In this document: positions 8,133 to 16,926 of the stretch, in pieces | How positions within the stretch are numbered: the stretch's first letter is position 1 | Layout of the letters: each line of letters starts with the position of its first letter | NCBI GenBank assembly: GCA_015066395.1 | Contig: SVOL01000012.1 | Span: forward strand, 1 to 60,431 | Length of the DNA stretch: 60,431 bases | From: Oscillospiraceae bacterium | GTDB taxonomy: Bacteria > Bacillota > Clostridia > Oscillospirales > Acutalibacteraceae | Direction of reading: 5' to 3' | Translations under genes and position numbers: made by a program | Notes under the pieces: generated by a model | What the model saw: only the letters and a program-made list of their open reading frames with translations | The model's database searches: none | What the model was told of the DNA's origin: nothing

Positions 8133-8980
8133 TGAGCGAGCGTATTGACTTAAGAGCCGAACGTATGAAGGCCAAAAGACGTAAGAGAGTAATGATCAAA
8201 AGCTGGATCATTTTGGGTCAGTTTGTTGTTATCGTTGCACTCGTTATTGCTCTTGTTGCCGTTAGCGTAAGCAACGCAAATCTGCGTGGTAAGCTGAACG
8301 GCAACGACGGACCCGGTACTCAAGGCAACGTATCCGACAATCAGTCGGCTGATGCTGCATCAAGGCAAGAATGGATGAAGGCCGAAGTGAACAAGTGGTA
8401 TCTACAGCTCGTTAATCCTGACGTGTCGGTCAGCGAGGAGTTTATACAGAACGTTGGTCTGACTGCTATCGACGCTCGTTTTACCGACGGCAAGGCATCG
8501 AGCAAGTATTTTGACTCTCGTGCCGTCGCAGCACTCAATGAGATGTGCGAAGCCGCGTTGAACGACGGTATCAGACTGACCTGCATCTCGACCTACAGAA
8601 CCTATGACTACCAGCAAGGTCTGTTTAATAATAGGATCCAGAGGTATATTAACCAGGGATACTCGCAGACTGATGCTCAAGCCGCGGCCGCAAGGGTCGT
8701 AGCAAAACCCGGAACCAGCGAGCATCACATGGGTCTTGCGGTCGACTTTAACTCGGTCGAGCAGAGCTTTGAGAATACCAACGCATATAAATGGCTTCAG
8801 AAGAATGCCGAGAATTACGGCTTCATTATGCGATATGCCGAGGATAAGCAGAGTCTCACTAAGATCATCTATGAGCCGTGGCATTACCGCTATGTCGGTG
8901 TTGAGCACGCGAAAGCGATAAATGATTTGGGGTATTGCCTCGAAGAATATATCGAATATCTCAAAAACGGCGGAAAATAA
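8132..8980 (+). CDS. Membrane-anchored D-alanyl-D-alanine carboxypeptidase (M15B, VanY-like)
   Basis: A 282-residue zinc peptidase that trims D-Ala from peptidoglycan stem peptides. A basic cytoplasmic tail and one membrane helix (about 24-46) anchor it. The catalytic domain follows, with SEHHMGLAVD (His198, Asp205) and EPWHYRYVG (Glu248, His251) supplying zinc and catalytic residues. The start overlaps the serA stop (TGATG), so it is translated from the serA message although the functions are unrelated. It may be a housekeeping carboxypeptidase; no vancomycin-resistance genes are adjacent. Confidence 0.88.
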   Translation: MSERIDLRAERMKAKRRKRVMIKSWIILGQFVVIVALVIALVAVSVSNANLRGKLNGNDGPGTQGNVSDNQSADAASRQEWMKAEVNKWYLQLVNPDVSVSEEFIQNVGLTAIDARFTDGKASSKYFDSRAVAALNEMCEAALNDGIRLTCISTYRTYDYQQGLFNNRIQRYINQGYSQTDAQAAAARVVAKPGTSEHHMGLAVDFNSVEQSFENTNAYKWLQKNAENYGFIMRYAEDKQSLTKIIYEPWHYRYVGVEHAKAINDLGYCLEEYIEYLKNGGK

Positions 8981-8991
8981 TAAAATAACTC

Positions 8992-9020
8992 TTGACAAAC
9001 TACATTTGGAGTGTTATAAT
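8992..9020 (+). promoter_or_regulatory. Promoter of the infC operon
   Basis: TTGACA (8992-8997), 17-bp spacer, TATAAT (9015-9020). Confidence 0.85.
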
Positions 9021-9026
9021 CCTTAG

Positions 9027-9178
9027 GACAACAAAGAAGGACAGTATCCGTCCTCACCTCCAAGTTTCGTCTTAAGAGGTCAATAAGGTTCAAATCTTTG
9101 CGATTGGCTTATTGTGTGCGGATAGTGTTATGCTGTCCGCACTTTTGTTATTATTTAAGGTCTCGGAGGTGCTTGACC
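9027..9178 (+). promoter_or_regulatory. infC-rpmI-rplT leader with attenuator (L20-leader type)
   Basis: About 150 nt of untranslated leader. It contains an early stem (aggac/gtcct, about 9038-9053), a helix caataag/cttattg (9081-9087 with 9108-9114), and immediately after it an intrinsic terminator: gtgcggatag/ctgtccgcac (9116-9125 with 9133-9142) followed by TTTTG. In Firmicutes the L20 protein binds such leaders and promotes termination. The match here is by position and architecture, not by covariance search. Confidence 0.7.
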
Positions 9179-9700
9179 ATCAGTAACAAGGAACTGACCA
9201 TCAATGAAGACATCAGGGAAAAGGAAGTTCGTGTAATCGACTCGGACGGTTCGCAGTTGGGTCTTATGTCTGCAAAAGACGCTCTGGCTAAAGCTTATGA
9301 GAAGGATCTCGATCTAGTTTTGATTGCCCCCAATGCCACTCCGCCGGTCTGTAAGATTATGGACTACGGCAAGTATTGCTTTGAACAGGCAAAGAAGGAA
9401 AAGGAAGCAAGAAAGAATCAAAAGGTCGTTGAAACCAAGGAGATCCGCATTGTCGGATTGAGTATTGACACGCACGATCTCGAAATCAAGGCTAATAATG
9501 CCAAGAAATTTGTCAAAAACGGTGACAAGGTAAAGGTTACCATTCGTTTCCGCGGACGTGAACTCGGACATCCCGAAATCGGAACTGAGCTTATGCAGAG
9601 GTTTGCAAACTTCTGTTCTGATGTGGCTGTTATTGAAAAGCCAGCCAAGATGGAAGGACGTAATATGTTTATGTTCCTTGCGCCGAAACCTGCTAAATAG
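9179..9700 (+). CDS. infC: Translation initiation factor IF-3, with ATC start
   Basis: A 173-residue IF-3, which binds the 30S subunit and proofreads initiation. Both domains are visible: N-terminal NEDIREKEVRVIDSDG and ISLSIDTHDLEIK-type C-terminal domain with FRGRELGHPEIG. GGAGG at 9165-9169 is spaced correctly for ATC at 9179, which is where IF-3 homologues begin (S-N-K-E-L). The only in-frame alternative nearby, a TTG 6 bp upstream, is too close to the ribosome binding site. Rare AUU/AUC starts are known for infC and let IF-3 repress its own synthesis. First gene of the operon with L35 and L20. Confidence 0.93.
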   Translation: MSNKELTINEDIREKEVRVIDSDGSQLGLMSAKDALAKAYEKDLDLVLIAPNATPPVCKIMDYGKYCFEQAKKEKEARKNQKVVETKEIRIVGLSIDTHDLEIKANNAKKFVKNGDKVKVTIRFRGRELGHPEIGTELMQRFANFCSDVAVIEKPAKMEGRNMFMFLAPKPAK

Positions 9701-9725
9701 TGTAAAATTTAAGGAGGAAACATAA

Positions 9726-9923
9726 ATGCCTAAGATGAAAACACACAGTGGTGCAAAAAAACGTTTCAAACTTACCAAGACCGGTAAGGTAAAGCGTGCA
9801 CACGCATTCAAATCCCACATTCTCAACAAGAAGACAACAAAGCGCAAGAGAAATCTTCGCAAGTCGGCCATTGCTGATGCAACAAATGTAGCAAAGGTCA
9901 AGAAGATGATGCCCTACAAATAA
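9726..9923 (+). CDS. rpmI: 50S ribosomal protein L35
   Basis: A 65-residue, very basic ribosomal protein with the usual [14 protein letters not shown] start and RKRNLRKS block. AAGGAGG precedes it. It lies between infC and rplT in the conserved order. Confidence 0.97.
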   Translation: MPKMKTHSGAKKRFKLTKTGKVKRAHAFKSHILNKKTTKRKRNLRKSAIADATNVAKVKKMMPYK

Positions 9924-9966
9924 TTGTAGGGAACACTAAACTTTGAAATAAACGGAGGTTGCTGAA

Positions 9967-10323
9967 ATGGCACGTATAAAGGGCGCTGTTATGACGCGCA
10001 AAAGAAGAAAGAAAGTATTAAAGCTTGCCAAGGGTTACTTTGGCGCTAAGTCCAAGCTCTTTAAGACAGCTAAAGAAGCTGTTATGAAATCCGGCCAGTA
10101 TGCTTACATTGGCCGCAGACTTAAGAAGAGAGACTTCAGAAGACTCTGGATCACCAGAATTTCTGCTGCTGCTAAGGCAAACGGTATGAACTATTCTACA
10201 TTTATGAACGGTCTTAAGAAGGCCGGTATCGAGCTCAACAGAAAGATGCTCGCTGACCTTGCTGTTTCCGATGCTGCTGCATTTACTGCACTCACCGAGA
10301 AGGCAAAGGCTGCTCTTAAGTAA
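9967..10323 (+). CDS. rplT: 50S ribosomal protein L20
   Basis: A 118-residue ribosomal protein with the family signature [22 protein letters not shown] broken here as MARIKGAV and [12 protein letters not shown], and the [16 protein letters not shown] core. It is an early 50S assembly protein and the likely autoregulator of the upstream leader. An ACGGAGG site precedes it; a terminator follows. Confidence 0.97.
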   Translation: MARIKGAVMTRKRRKKVLKLAKGYFGAKSKLFKTAKEAVMKSGQYAYIGRRLKKRDFRRLWITRISAAAKANGMNYSTFMNGLKKAGIELNRKMLADLAVSDAAAFTALTEKAKAALK

Positions 10324-10329
10324 GATTTT

Positions 10330-10367
10330 AACCTGCTGTTTCTTTGGGAAACGGCAGGTTATTTTTT
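10330..10367 (+). terminator. Terminator of the infC operon
   Basis: Stem aacctgctgtttc/gaaacggcaggtt (10330-10342 with 10348-10360, one G-T pair) followed by ATTTTTT. Confidence 0.88.
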
Positions 10368-10415
10368 GCAGTGTAAAATTTTTAAAATAAATTTGCAAAA
10401 TTGTGTAAAAAGTCC

Positions 10416-10443
10416 TTGACATTTGAAGATTTTAGGATATAAT
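10416..10443 (+). promoter_or_regulatory. Promoter of tRNA-Gln
   Basis: TTGACA (10416-10421), 16-bp spacer, TATAAT (10438-10443). Confidence 0.8.
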
Positions 10444-10458
10444 ATCTATTGTTGACTT

Positions 10459-10532
10459 TGAGGAATAGTGTAACGGTAGCACGACAGACTCTGACTCTGT
10501 TTGTTGGGGTTCGAATCCCTATTCCTCAGCCA
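10459..10532 (+). tRNA. tRNA-Gln (anticodon CTG)
   Basis: 74 nt including CCA. The acceptor tgaggaa/ttcctca has the T1-A72 pair typical of tRNA-Gln. Anticodon stem acaga/tctgt encloses loop ctctgac, so the anticodon is CUG, reading CAG. Confidence 0.93.
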
Positions 10533-10533
10533 A

Positions 10534-10567
10534 AATAACGACTCACCCTTTTGGGTGGGTCGTTATT
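10534..10567 (+). terminator. Terminator of tRNA-Gln
   Basis: Fifteen-base-pair stem from aataacg (10534) to cgttatt (10567), with one G-T pair and a TTTT loop, followed by TTAATTT. The stem starts 2 nt after the CCA. Confidence 0.85.
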
Positions 10568-10581
10568 TTAATTTCAGGGTA

Positions 10582-10637
10582 GGTGAGGACCCCAACGGGG
10601 TTCGTCGATGTAGTTGCAAAGTCGCGATAGACTTTGC
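10582..10637 (+). repeat. Hairpin element downstream of tRNA-Gln (copy 1)
   Basis: Order of parts: GGTGAGGAC, hairpin cccc-aac-gggg (10590-10600), TTCGTCGA (10601-10608), TGTAG, hairpin gcaaagt/actttgc (10615-10621 with 10631-10637). The same order (GGTGAG, hairpin, TCGTCGA, spacer, hairpin) occurs after tRNA-Arg at 34267-34332. Unknown function. Confidence 0.45.
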
Positions 10638-10670
10638 GGTCTGCCAGAAACGATCAAGGTCGATTTGCTC

Positions 10671-10699
10671 TTGATATATTAAATACAGTGTGATATAAT
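10671..10699 (+). promoter_or_regulatory. Promoter of the LCP gene
   Basis: TTGATA (10671-10676), 17-bp spacer, TATAAT (10694-10699). A small inverted repeat atcaag/cttgat overlaps the -35 element. Confidence 0.75.
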
Positions 10700-10735
10700 G
10701 TAAAAGTAAATTTATGTTCAGGGAAGAGGCTTAAT

Positions 10736-12178
10736 ATGGACAAGCGTTCAGTTTTACCCGGTATAATCATTTCGGCAGTGCTCACTGTTATAAGTGCGCT
10801 TTTTGTCGTATTTTTGTATTCTACATATTTATTGCCGTGGAAATATTTGCTGTTGATTGCTGCATTTTTGTTGGTAGTGTGTGGCGGTGTTCTGCTTTTG
10901 ACAGCGAGAAGTGAGAAGATAGTGAAATTTATTATCGGTTGCTTTGTGACAGTTTTGTCTATAGCGGCTATGGTTATTATCTTTTTAGGCTTAAGACATC
11001 TGACGAGCACCATCAAGGGTATGATACACAGCAAAACAGAGATAGCGCAGGTGTCGGTGTTTGTAAAAGCAGATGATCCGGCACAGAATTTAGATGATGC
11101 TGCCGGCTATACCTATTGTATCTTGAAGGATCTTGACCGCGAAAGCGTTGATCTGACACTTGTGAAAATTAACGAAGAGTTGAACATTACGGTTCCGATT
11201 GAAGAATATAGTGCGCTTGTACCTCTGGTTGATTCGGTTTTGGACGGCGAGAATAGGGCAATGGTCATCAGTTATGATCTGCTTAACATCTTGACCGAGA
11301 CTGAGGTTTACGGCGATCTTATGTCGAAATTCCGCGAAATTGCGGTTAAACATATTGAGATCGAAGTGCCCGACGAGCCGATAATTAACGTCCAGAGCAA
11401 GCCGAGCGGCGTTTTCCAGATGTATATCAGCGGAATTGACCGTTTTGGAAGCGTAAATTCCAGAAGTCGAAGTGACGTTAATATTATTGCTACGGTCAAC
11501 ACCAATACCCGAGAGATATTATTGGTCACTACGCCGAGAGATTACTATGTTCCGCTGCCAATTTCCAACGGTGTGCCCGACAAGCTGACCCACGCCGGCA
11601 TTTATGGCATTGATTGCAGTATGGGTACTTTGGAAATGCTGTATGATATTGACATCGATTATTTCTTCCGTGTTAATTTTACCGGGTTCAGCGATATCAT
11701 TGATGCCATTGGTGGTGTTGAGGTTTATTCAGACAGAACCTACAGCCTCAGCGACAAGTATTTCTTCAATGAGGGATATAACCATATGGACGGTGAAACG
11801 GCTCTTGTTTTTGCAAGAACACGCCGTCTCTACGGCGATAGCTACCGTGCCAATAACCAGATGGAGGTCATCAAGGCGGTTATAAATAAATTGTCTACTT
11901 CGACAGTTTTGCTTGAAAACTATATGCCTTTGATGGAATCGATCGGTGACAGCTTCCAGTGCAGTATGTCGTATGAGACTATAGCTGGACTCGTGCGTAA
12001 ACAGCTTGACACAATGGAATCGTGGCACGTAACGACCTACGCGGTTAAAGGTACCGGCACTAAACGAGTTCCGTTCTCGTCGAGTGTTAATTCGTTTGTT
12101 TACATACCCAATATGGATACCGTTGAGATCGCAAAGCAAAAGATGCAAGCTGTCATTAACGGTGAGGTTTTAGAGTAA
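10736..12178 (+). CDS. LytR-CpsA-Psr (LCP) family cell-wall ligase
   Basis: A 480-residue membrane protein that transfers anionic or capsular polymers from lipid carriers to peptidoglycan. Three predicted membrane helices occupy about residues 8-30, 37-56 and 62-86. The LCP catalytic domain spans roughly 235-400, with SRSDVNIIATVN, the TPRDYYV arginine, and FARTR near its end, all expected for substrate pyrophosphate binding. Three N-terminal helices instead of one is a common clostridial arrangement. Monocistronic, with its own promoter and terminator. Confidence 0.9.
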   Translation: MDKRSVLPGIIISAVLTVISALFVVFLYSTYLLPWKYLLLIAAFLLVVCGGVLLLTARSEKIVKFIIGCFVTVLSIAAMVIIFLGLRHLTSTIKGMIHSKTEIAQVSVFVKADDPAQNLDDAAGYTYCILKDLDRESVDLTLVKINEELNITVPIEEYSALVPLVDSVLDGENRAMVISYDLLNILTETEVYGDLMSKFREIAVKHIEIEVPDEPIINVQSKPSGVFQMYISGIDRFGSVNSRSRSDVNIIATVNTNTREILLVTTPRDYYVPLPISNGVPDKLTHAGIYGIDCSMGTLEMLYDIDIDYFFRVNFTGFSDIIDAIGGVEVYSDRTYSLSDKYFFNEGYNHMDGETALVFARTRRLYGDSYRANNQMEVIKAVINKLSTSTVLLENYMPLMESIGDSFQCSMSYETIAGLVRKQLDTMESWHVTTYAVKGTGTKRVPFSSSVNSFVYIPNMDTVEIAKQKMQAVINGEVLE

Positions 12179-12182
12179 AAAA

Positions 12183-12210
12183 AGCAGGGCGCACGCCCTG
12201 CTGTTTTTTT
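12183..12210. terminator. Bidirectional terminator
   Basis: Stem gcagggcg/cgccctgc with A-run before and T-run after, between the convergent LCP and nuclease genes. Confidence 0.88.
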
Positions 12211-12214
12211 TATG

Positions 12215-13576
12215 TTATTTCTTTTTCTTCTTGATAGTGATGATTACGACAATCACTATTACTGTTGCAACTGCAACTGCGCTGATAACTATCAAAATAA
12301 TGCCGGATGTATTGCTCTTTTCGACGGGTTCGGTGATAGTATCGGTGGTTTCGGTTTCAATCAATCCACATTCTGAGCAAATTCTATGTTTGGGAGCGTT
12401 TTCGTCGGTATTAGTGGAAGATGCTTGCCAGTCACCAAAGGTGTGTACGCCGGTTTTGGGAACATCTATGCCTTTGCGGACGGTCACGCCGCAATCTACA
12501 CACACATCGTCACCCGTGTAGCCGTTTCTGATACAGGTCGCATCCTTGTGGTTTTCGGTCACAAGATCGCTGTGACTGCAATTTGCGTTGGTGGTGCCCG
12601 AAGGCTTTGATGTTGAGCCGGAGTTGCTACCTGTACCGGTGCCTGAGCCTGATCCGGTCGCTTTGGCTTTTCCGGAAGGAGTAGTCATATTTTTAGGCAC
12701 ATTCTCGCCAAAAAGCAACCAAGCATATTCGGGATAGTCGACAAATACGTTTCTAACGCCGGTGATAGACTGTACAGCGTCGTTACGACCCATTTCCCAA
12801 GTGTCAACAGGGTCTTCCTGCATCCACTTAAGCAAGATGCTGAGGTTTTCCATTACTCCGTATGAACCCCAGGTTCGGCTGTAAATAGTATCGTTTCCAT
12901 AGCGGGTGTAGATGTACAGCACGATTCTCGCGCAGTCACCTCGGAAGGCTTCACCGGGATCGTGGAAGCCGCTGCTTTCGCCATAGGCTTTGTTGCCTCG
13001 CGAGCCGTTGTCCTTTTTAAGGGCCGGACGGATCATCATAATATCGTCTTCCTGGCTGCTTCCGTCGCCCTTACTGTTAGGCCAGGTGTGTTCGCGGTTC
13101 CAGGTCGCACCGCTATCCCAAACACTGCTGCCTAAGGTTGCGGAATAGAAGAAGCAGATCTTGGAAGTATCGCTGTTTACACAGTCGGTGTATTTAAGCA
13201 AAGTTCTATTGTCGTTATAACTGTTGCTGATGGTGTGTTTAGAGGTCATCATCTGCTTTAATGCGGCGTATAAAGCGCTTTGGTAGCCGTCGTTTTGAGA
13301 AGTACCGCCGCTGTTTTTCGACAAAGTGTCGAACGAGTAGGAACCGGTGTAATAGTCGACTGCGTAGGTGCTCAAAAAGGTGGCAACCTCATCATGTGCG
13401 CCCCAGTTTGCGATAACATCTCTGCCTTTATAGACATTTTGGGTGATGTTGTATTGAACGTCTGAGGCCTTTTTGTAGCCCGTGGGAGTGGTGGCGGCCG
13501 AAACGCTGACCGATGCAACTGAGAAGATCAACAATAGCGCGAGGATAAGACTGAGTGAAGATTTTAATAATTTCAT
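12215..13576 (-). CDS. Secreted, membrane-anchored endonuclease I family nuclease
   Basis: A 453-residue extracellular nuclease. Residues 1-28 are a signal peptide. The endonuclease I domain (about 40-280) carries REHTWPNS at 161-168, with the catalytic His, and the FRGDCARI block at 211-218. A Gly/Ser/Thr linker is followed by a cysteine-bearing segment (CSHSDLV, CVDCG, CSECG; probably metal-binding or disulfide repeats). A C-terminal membrane helix ends in KKKKK, which would hold the enzyme on the cell surface. Likely role: digesting environmental DNA or RNA for nutrients. The start follows AAGGATC. Confidence 0.88.
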   Translation of the reverse strand: MKLLKSSLSLILALLLIFSVASVSVSAATTPTGYKKASDVQYNITQNVYKGRDVIANWGAHDEVATFLSTYAVDYYTGSYSFDTLSKNSGGTSQNDGYQSALYAALKQMMTSKHTISNSYNDNRTLLKYTDCVNSDTSKICFFYSATLGSSVWDSGATWNREHTWPNSKGDGSSQEDDIMMIRPALKKDNGSRGNKAYGESSGFHDPGEAFRGDCARIVLYIYTRYGNDTIYSRTWGSYGVMENLSILLKWMQEDPVDTWEMGRNDAVQSITGVRNVFVDYPEYAWLLFGENVPKNMTTPSGKAKATGSGSGTGTGSNSGSTSKPSGTTNANCSHSDLVTENHKDATCIRNGYTGDDVCVDCGVTVRKGIDVPKTGVHTFGDWQASSTNTDENAPKHRICSECGLIETETTDTITEPVEKSNTSGIILIVISAVAVATVIVIVVIITIKKKKK

Positions 13577-13746
13577 AATCCTTGATCCTTTTAATATTTA
13601 TTTTTTTCATTATATCACACTCACTACGAAAAGAAAAGCGAAAAAAGCAGAAAAAAACACCTATTTGTTGTGTAATATTAGTATTGCTCATATTGAGATA
13701 ATGTGTTACAATGATAAAAATCAATATAAATATTGGTGGTGTGAAG

Positions 13747-14517
13747 ATGAAAGGCAACGAAACCTATCCTATGTTGTCAAGCATACTGGAAATACTCAAA
13801 ATGCTCACAGAATCGGGTGCTGAAATATATAGAGTTGAAGAAAGTGCTGTGAGGATCTTTGAGGCTTACGGTGCTAAAAATGTTGACGTGTATGCTACAA
13901 CCTCAAACATTATCGTTTCACTTGAAGTTGAGGACAATGTTATCAAGACACATACAAGACGTGTCTGTAAGATCTCAAGTGACATCGAGATGATACATAG
14001 ACTGAACGGTTTGATTCGAAAAATAACAACCGAAACCCCTGACCTTGAGACGATCAAGGCAGAGATCGGTGCAATTAAAAACACGCCGAAATACCCGGAT
14101 ATTGTTAATATTCTGTTTTATGGTGTCATAGCCGGTGCTTTTTACTTTTTCTTCGGTGGCAGAGACTGGATCGAGTTTCTGCTTTCAACTTGTATCGGCC
14201 TTGTAACCGGCGTTTTGAGCAAGGTCACTACCGACCTCAATGTTAACAAGTTTTTCGTGAAGTTTCTATGTTCAGTGTCGGCATGTATGTTGACCTTTAC
14301 ATTGCTTAAATCAGGTGTCATTATGCACGACAAGTTTATAATCACCGCTAATATTATGACGCTGATTCCCGGTATTGGTCTTACCAATTCATTGCGCGAC
14401 CTTTTTGTCGGAGATAGCATTTCGGGTGTTCTTCGCTTTATCGAAGCGGCTCTTCTGGCCGTTGCTATTGCCAGCGGTTATATAGTTACTACAATTATTT
14501 TCGGAGGTGCTGCGTGA
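13747..14517 (+). CDS. ThrE/YjjP-family exporter, N-terminal component
   Basis: A 256-residue protein of the threonine/serine exporter family (DUF1212). A soluble N-terminal domain (LTESGAEIYRVEESAVRIFEA, family typical) is followed by about five hydrophobic helices. It pairs with the small ThrE_2 protein encoded immediately downstream; in E. coli the split pair YjjP/YjjB exports dicarboxylates, in Corynebacterium a fused ThrE exports threonine. The substrate here is unknown. The start at 13747 follows GGTGGTG; a longer frame beginning at 13711 lacks a ribosome binding site. Probable promoter TTGCTC/TACAAT near 13683-13711. Confidence 0.82.
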   Translation: MKGNETYPMLSSILEILKMLTESGAEIYRVEESAVRIFEAYGAKNVDVYATTSNIIVSLEVEDNVIKTHTRRVCKISSDIEMIHRLNGLIRKITTETPDLETIKAEIGAIKNTPKYPDIVNILFYGVIAGAFYFFFGGRDWIEFLLSTCIGLVTGVLSKVTTDLNVNKFFVKFLCSVSACMLTFTLLKSGVIMHDKFIITANIMTLIPGIGLTNSLRDLFVGDSISGVLRFIEAALLAVAIASGYIVTTIIFGGAA

Positions 14518-14960
14518 TGGATTATACCGATATGCTGATTCAGGTCGCGACCTCGTTTTTCGGAACATTGGGATTTGGATTTCTTTTTAACATCAGAGGT
14601 TGGAAATTGGCGTTCGCGGCACTCGGAGGTATGCTGTCTTGGGGCTTATTTTTAGCCCTCGGTTTCTTTGTTGACAGCGAGCCGTTACGGTATTTTATCG
14701 TAGCCGTCTGCAGTACTGTTTATTCTGAAATATTGGCCAGAGCACTAAAGACTCCGGCCAGCACCTTTTCAATAATTTCACTGATTCCATTGGTGCCCGG
14801 AGGAGCTTTGTACGATGCAACGACAATGGCTCTGGCACGCGATACAGAGTTTTTGAACAGCTTTATTCATACTGTCGAGTTGTCGGTTGCACTGTCACTC
14901 GGTATAGTTATTGTCACGGCGGTTTCAAAACATATTTTTAAACCGATTCACAGGGGATAG
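14514..14960 (+). CDS. ThrE_2/YjjB-family exporter, small component
   Basis: A 148-residue membrane protein with four to five helices, the second half of a split ThrE-type exporter. The PLVPGGALYDATTMA stretch, about residues 91-105, is family typical. It overlaps the previous gene by 4 bp (GTGATG) and has GGAGGTG upstream, so the two are translationally coupled. Translation may begin at GTG 14514 or ATG 14517. Confidence 0.85.
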   Translation: MMDYTDMLIQVATSFFGTLGFGFLFNIRGWKLAFAALGGMLSWGLFLALGFFVDSEPLRYFIVAVCSTVYSEILARALKTPASTFSIISLIPLVPGGALYDATTMALARDTEFLNSFIHTVELSVALSLGIVIVTAVSKHIFKPIHRG

Positions 14961-15030
14961 TTGTTTGGTGCTTTATGGGTTGTTTGCATTTTATTTATGA
15001 ATTGTTTTCAAAAGGAGGTAGCCGCTGGAA

Positions 15031-16263
15031 ATGACGGTTTTTGAAAAAATTGAGACCCCTGTCACCGAAGAGTGCGATTGTCTCGTCTGTGGCGGTGGTT
15101 TTGCGGGTATATCGGCCGCGATCGCGGCTACAAGATTAGGTAAAAAAGTCATCTTGCTTGAAAAGACCTATATGCTTGGCGGACTGGGAACTGCGGGCTT
15201 GATCGCTGTTTATCTTCCGTTGTGCGACGGTGTCGGCCATCAGGTCAGCTTTGGCATCGCTGAGGAACTGTTTCGTCTCTCGGTTTCGATGGGACACGAG
15301 GATAACATCTGCGACGGAGGAAATCCCGTTGCGTATCCCGATAACTGGCTTGATAGTGATGATCCTTTAAAAAGAACTGAGGCGGATAAGCGTTTTGAGG
15401 TCCAATATAATCCGCAGTTATTCGCTATCTTTGCTGAGCAGTTGCTGATAAACAGCGGCGTAAAGATACTTTACGGCACCTATGCAGTCGCCGTTGATAA
15501 AACCGATGACAGGATAAATGCTGTCGTCATTGAGAGCAAATCGGGCAGAGAAGCCATAAAAGCCAAAACTTTTGTTGATGCCACGGGTGACTGTGACATA
15601 GCCTGTTTTGCAGGCGCTGAGACTAAAAAATTCAAGCAGGGAAATACCCTGGCTTCATGGTACTATTTCGTGGGGCAATATGGTTATGCTTTGAACACTT
15701 TAGGCTTTGCCGATATTCCCGAGGACCAAAAGACCGAACAAAATAGAGTTCAGCTTCTCAATGACCGCAGGTTTTCGGGTCTTACAAAAGAGGATCTGAG
15801 CGAGTTCAGTTTTATGTCGCACGCCTCGATGATGAACGATATTTTAAGACGCCGAAAGGCTGATGCCGGTGTTATGCCGGTTACGATTCCGACGTTGCCT
15901 GAAGTCAGAATGACGAGGAAGATAGTCGGCGAATATACTCTCGATGATAAAGAAGAACACAAATACTTCGAAGATTCGATAGGTATGGTTTCTAATTGGA
16001 GAAAACGCGGTCCGATTTTCGAAGTGCCGTTCAGAACGCTTTATTCGAACAATGTTAAAAATCTTATCGTCGCAGGTCGTTGCACTTCTGTGACCGACAG
16101 TATGTGGGATATTATGCGGACGATACCTTGCTGTGCCGTGACCGGCGAGGCTGCAGGTGTTGCGGCCGCGATTTCTGACGATTTCAGCACTCTTGATGTT
16201 AAGCGTGTGCAGGAAATATTGAAGAATAACGGCGTTAAGCTTCACGAAAGCGAAATTATTTGA
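15031..16263 (+). CDS. FAD-dependent oxidoreductase
   Basis: A 410-residue flavoprotein of the FAD_oxidored type. The dinucleotide-binding motif GGGFAGISAA is at 21-30, followed by the acidic strand end VILLEKT. DATGDCDIACFAGAE is the second flavin-contact region, and IVAGRCTSVTDSMWDIMRT near the C terminus completes the FAD site. Substrate is not recognisable. AAAGGAGG precedes the ATG. The phosphatase gene begins 13 bp after its stop, suggesting an operon that runs to mntP. Confidence 0.82.
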   Translation: MTVFEKIETPVTEECDCLVCGGGFAGISAAIAATRLGKKVILLEKTYMLGGLGTAGLIAVYLPLCDGVGHQVSFGIAEELFRLSVSMGHEDNICDGGNPVAYPDNWLDSDDPLKRTEADKRFEVQYNPQLFAIFAEQLLINSGVKILYGTYAVAVDKTDDRINAVVIESKSGREAIKAKTFVDATGDCDIACFAGAETKKFKQGNTLASWYYFVGQYGYALNTLGFADIPEDQKTEQNRVQLLNDRRFSGLTKEDLSEFSFMSHASMMNDILRRRKADAGVMPVTIPTLPEVRMTRKIVGEYTLDDKEEHKYFEDSIGMVSNWRKRGPIFEVPFRTLYSNNVKNLIVAGRCTSVTDSMWDIMRTIPCCAVTGEAAGVAAAISDDFSTLDVKRVQEILKNNGVKLHESEII

Positions 16264-16276
16264 TGCAGGTGATATT

Positions 16277-16918
16277 TTGAGTTGTAAGATCTACCTTGTC
16301 CGTCACGGGCAAAGTTTAGGTAATTTGAAGGCGACTTTTTTGGGGCATACCGACCTAGATCTGTCGCCGTTGGGATATAATCAGGCGGAACTTGTGTGTA
16401 AATATCTTGAGTCAAAAGACATAGATATTATTTATTCGAGTGATCTTCAGCGTGCCTTTAATACTTCTTTACCTTTATGCAAAGCACTAAGGTTAGATGC
16501 TATTAAAGATCGCAACCTGCGAGAGATCTTTGCCGGTGATTGGGAGGGGAAGACCTTTGATCATCTGAGCGAGCATTATCCCGAAACCTATTCCGTCTGG
16601 CGGGAAGATATTGGTAACGCGGTTATAGATAACGGTGAATCTGTACGGCAGTTGTTTGAAAGGATAACTGCTGAGGTTTTAAGAATTGCTGTCGAAAATG
16701 ACGGGAAGACCGTTGCTATTTTTACCCATGCAACACCGATAAGAGTGATGCATTGTTTCTGTAACGGATATGATGCGGCGGCGATGAAGGATATCGGCTG
16801 GTGTCCGAATGCGTCGGTGTCGGTAGTTCTGTATGAAGACGGAAGGATTTCTATGCCACAATACGGATACGATGAATTTTTAGGAGATTTGGGTACTCGG
16901 TTGCCTTCTAATGTTTGA
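16277..16918 (+). CDS. Histidine phosphatase / phosphoglycerate mutase family protein
   Basis: A 213-residue histidine phosphatase. The catalytic motif YLVRHGQSLGN is at about 6-16, the second acidic region is REIFAGDWEGK, and the C-terminal catalytic His is in FTHATPIRV. Family members hydrolyse small phosphoesters (for example alpha-ribazole phosphate or sugar phosphates); the substrate is open. Translation seems to start at TTG with GCAGGTG upstream. It lies between the FAD oxidoreductase and mntP with tight spacing. Confidence 0.85.
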   Translation: MSCKIYLVRHGQSLGNLKATFLGHTDLDLSPLGYNQAELVCKYLESKDIDIIYSSDLQRAFNTSLPLCKALRLDAIKDRNLREIFAGDWEGKTFDHLSEHYPETYSVWREDIGNAVIDNGESVRQLFERITAEVLRIAVENDGKTVAIFTHATPIRVMHCFCNGYDAAAMKDIGWCPNASVSVVLYEDGRISMPQYGYDEFLGDLGTRLPSNV

Positions 16919-16926
16919 GGTGTTTT

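Noticed and set aside
8132-8980. The VanY-like carboxypeptidase as a vancomycin-resistance gene
   Set aside because: No vanH, vanA, vanX or VanRS genes are nearby and it is coupled to serA; housekeeping peptidoglycan trimming is more likely.
12215-13576. The surface nuclease as a toxin or interbacterial effector
   Set aside because: It has a plain signal peptide, a C-terminal membrane anchor and no adjacent immunity gene or secretion system; a nutrient nuclease is the simpler reading.
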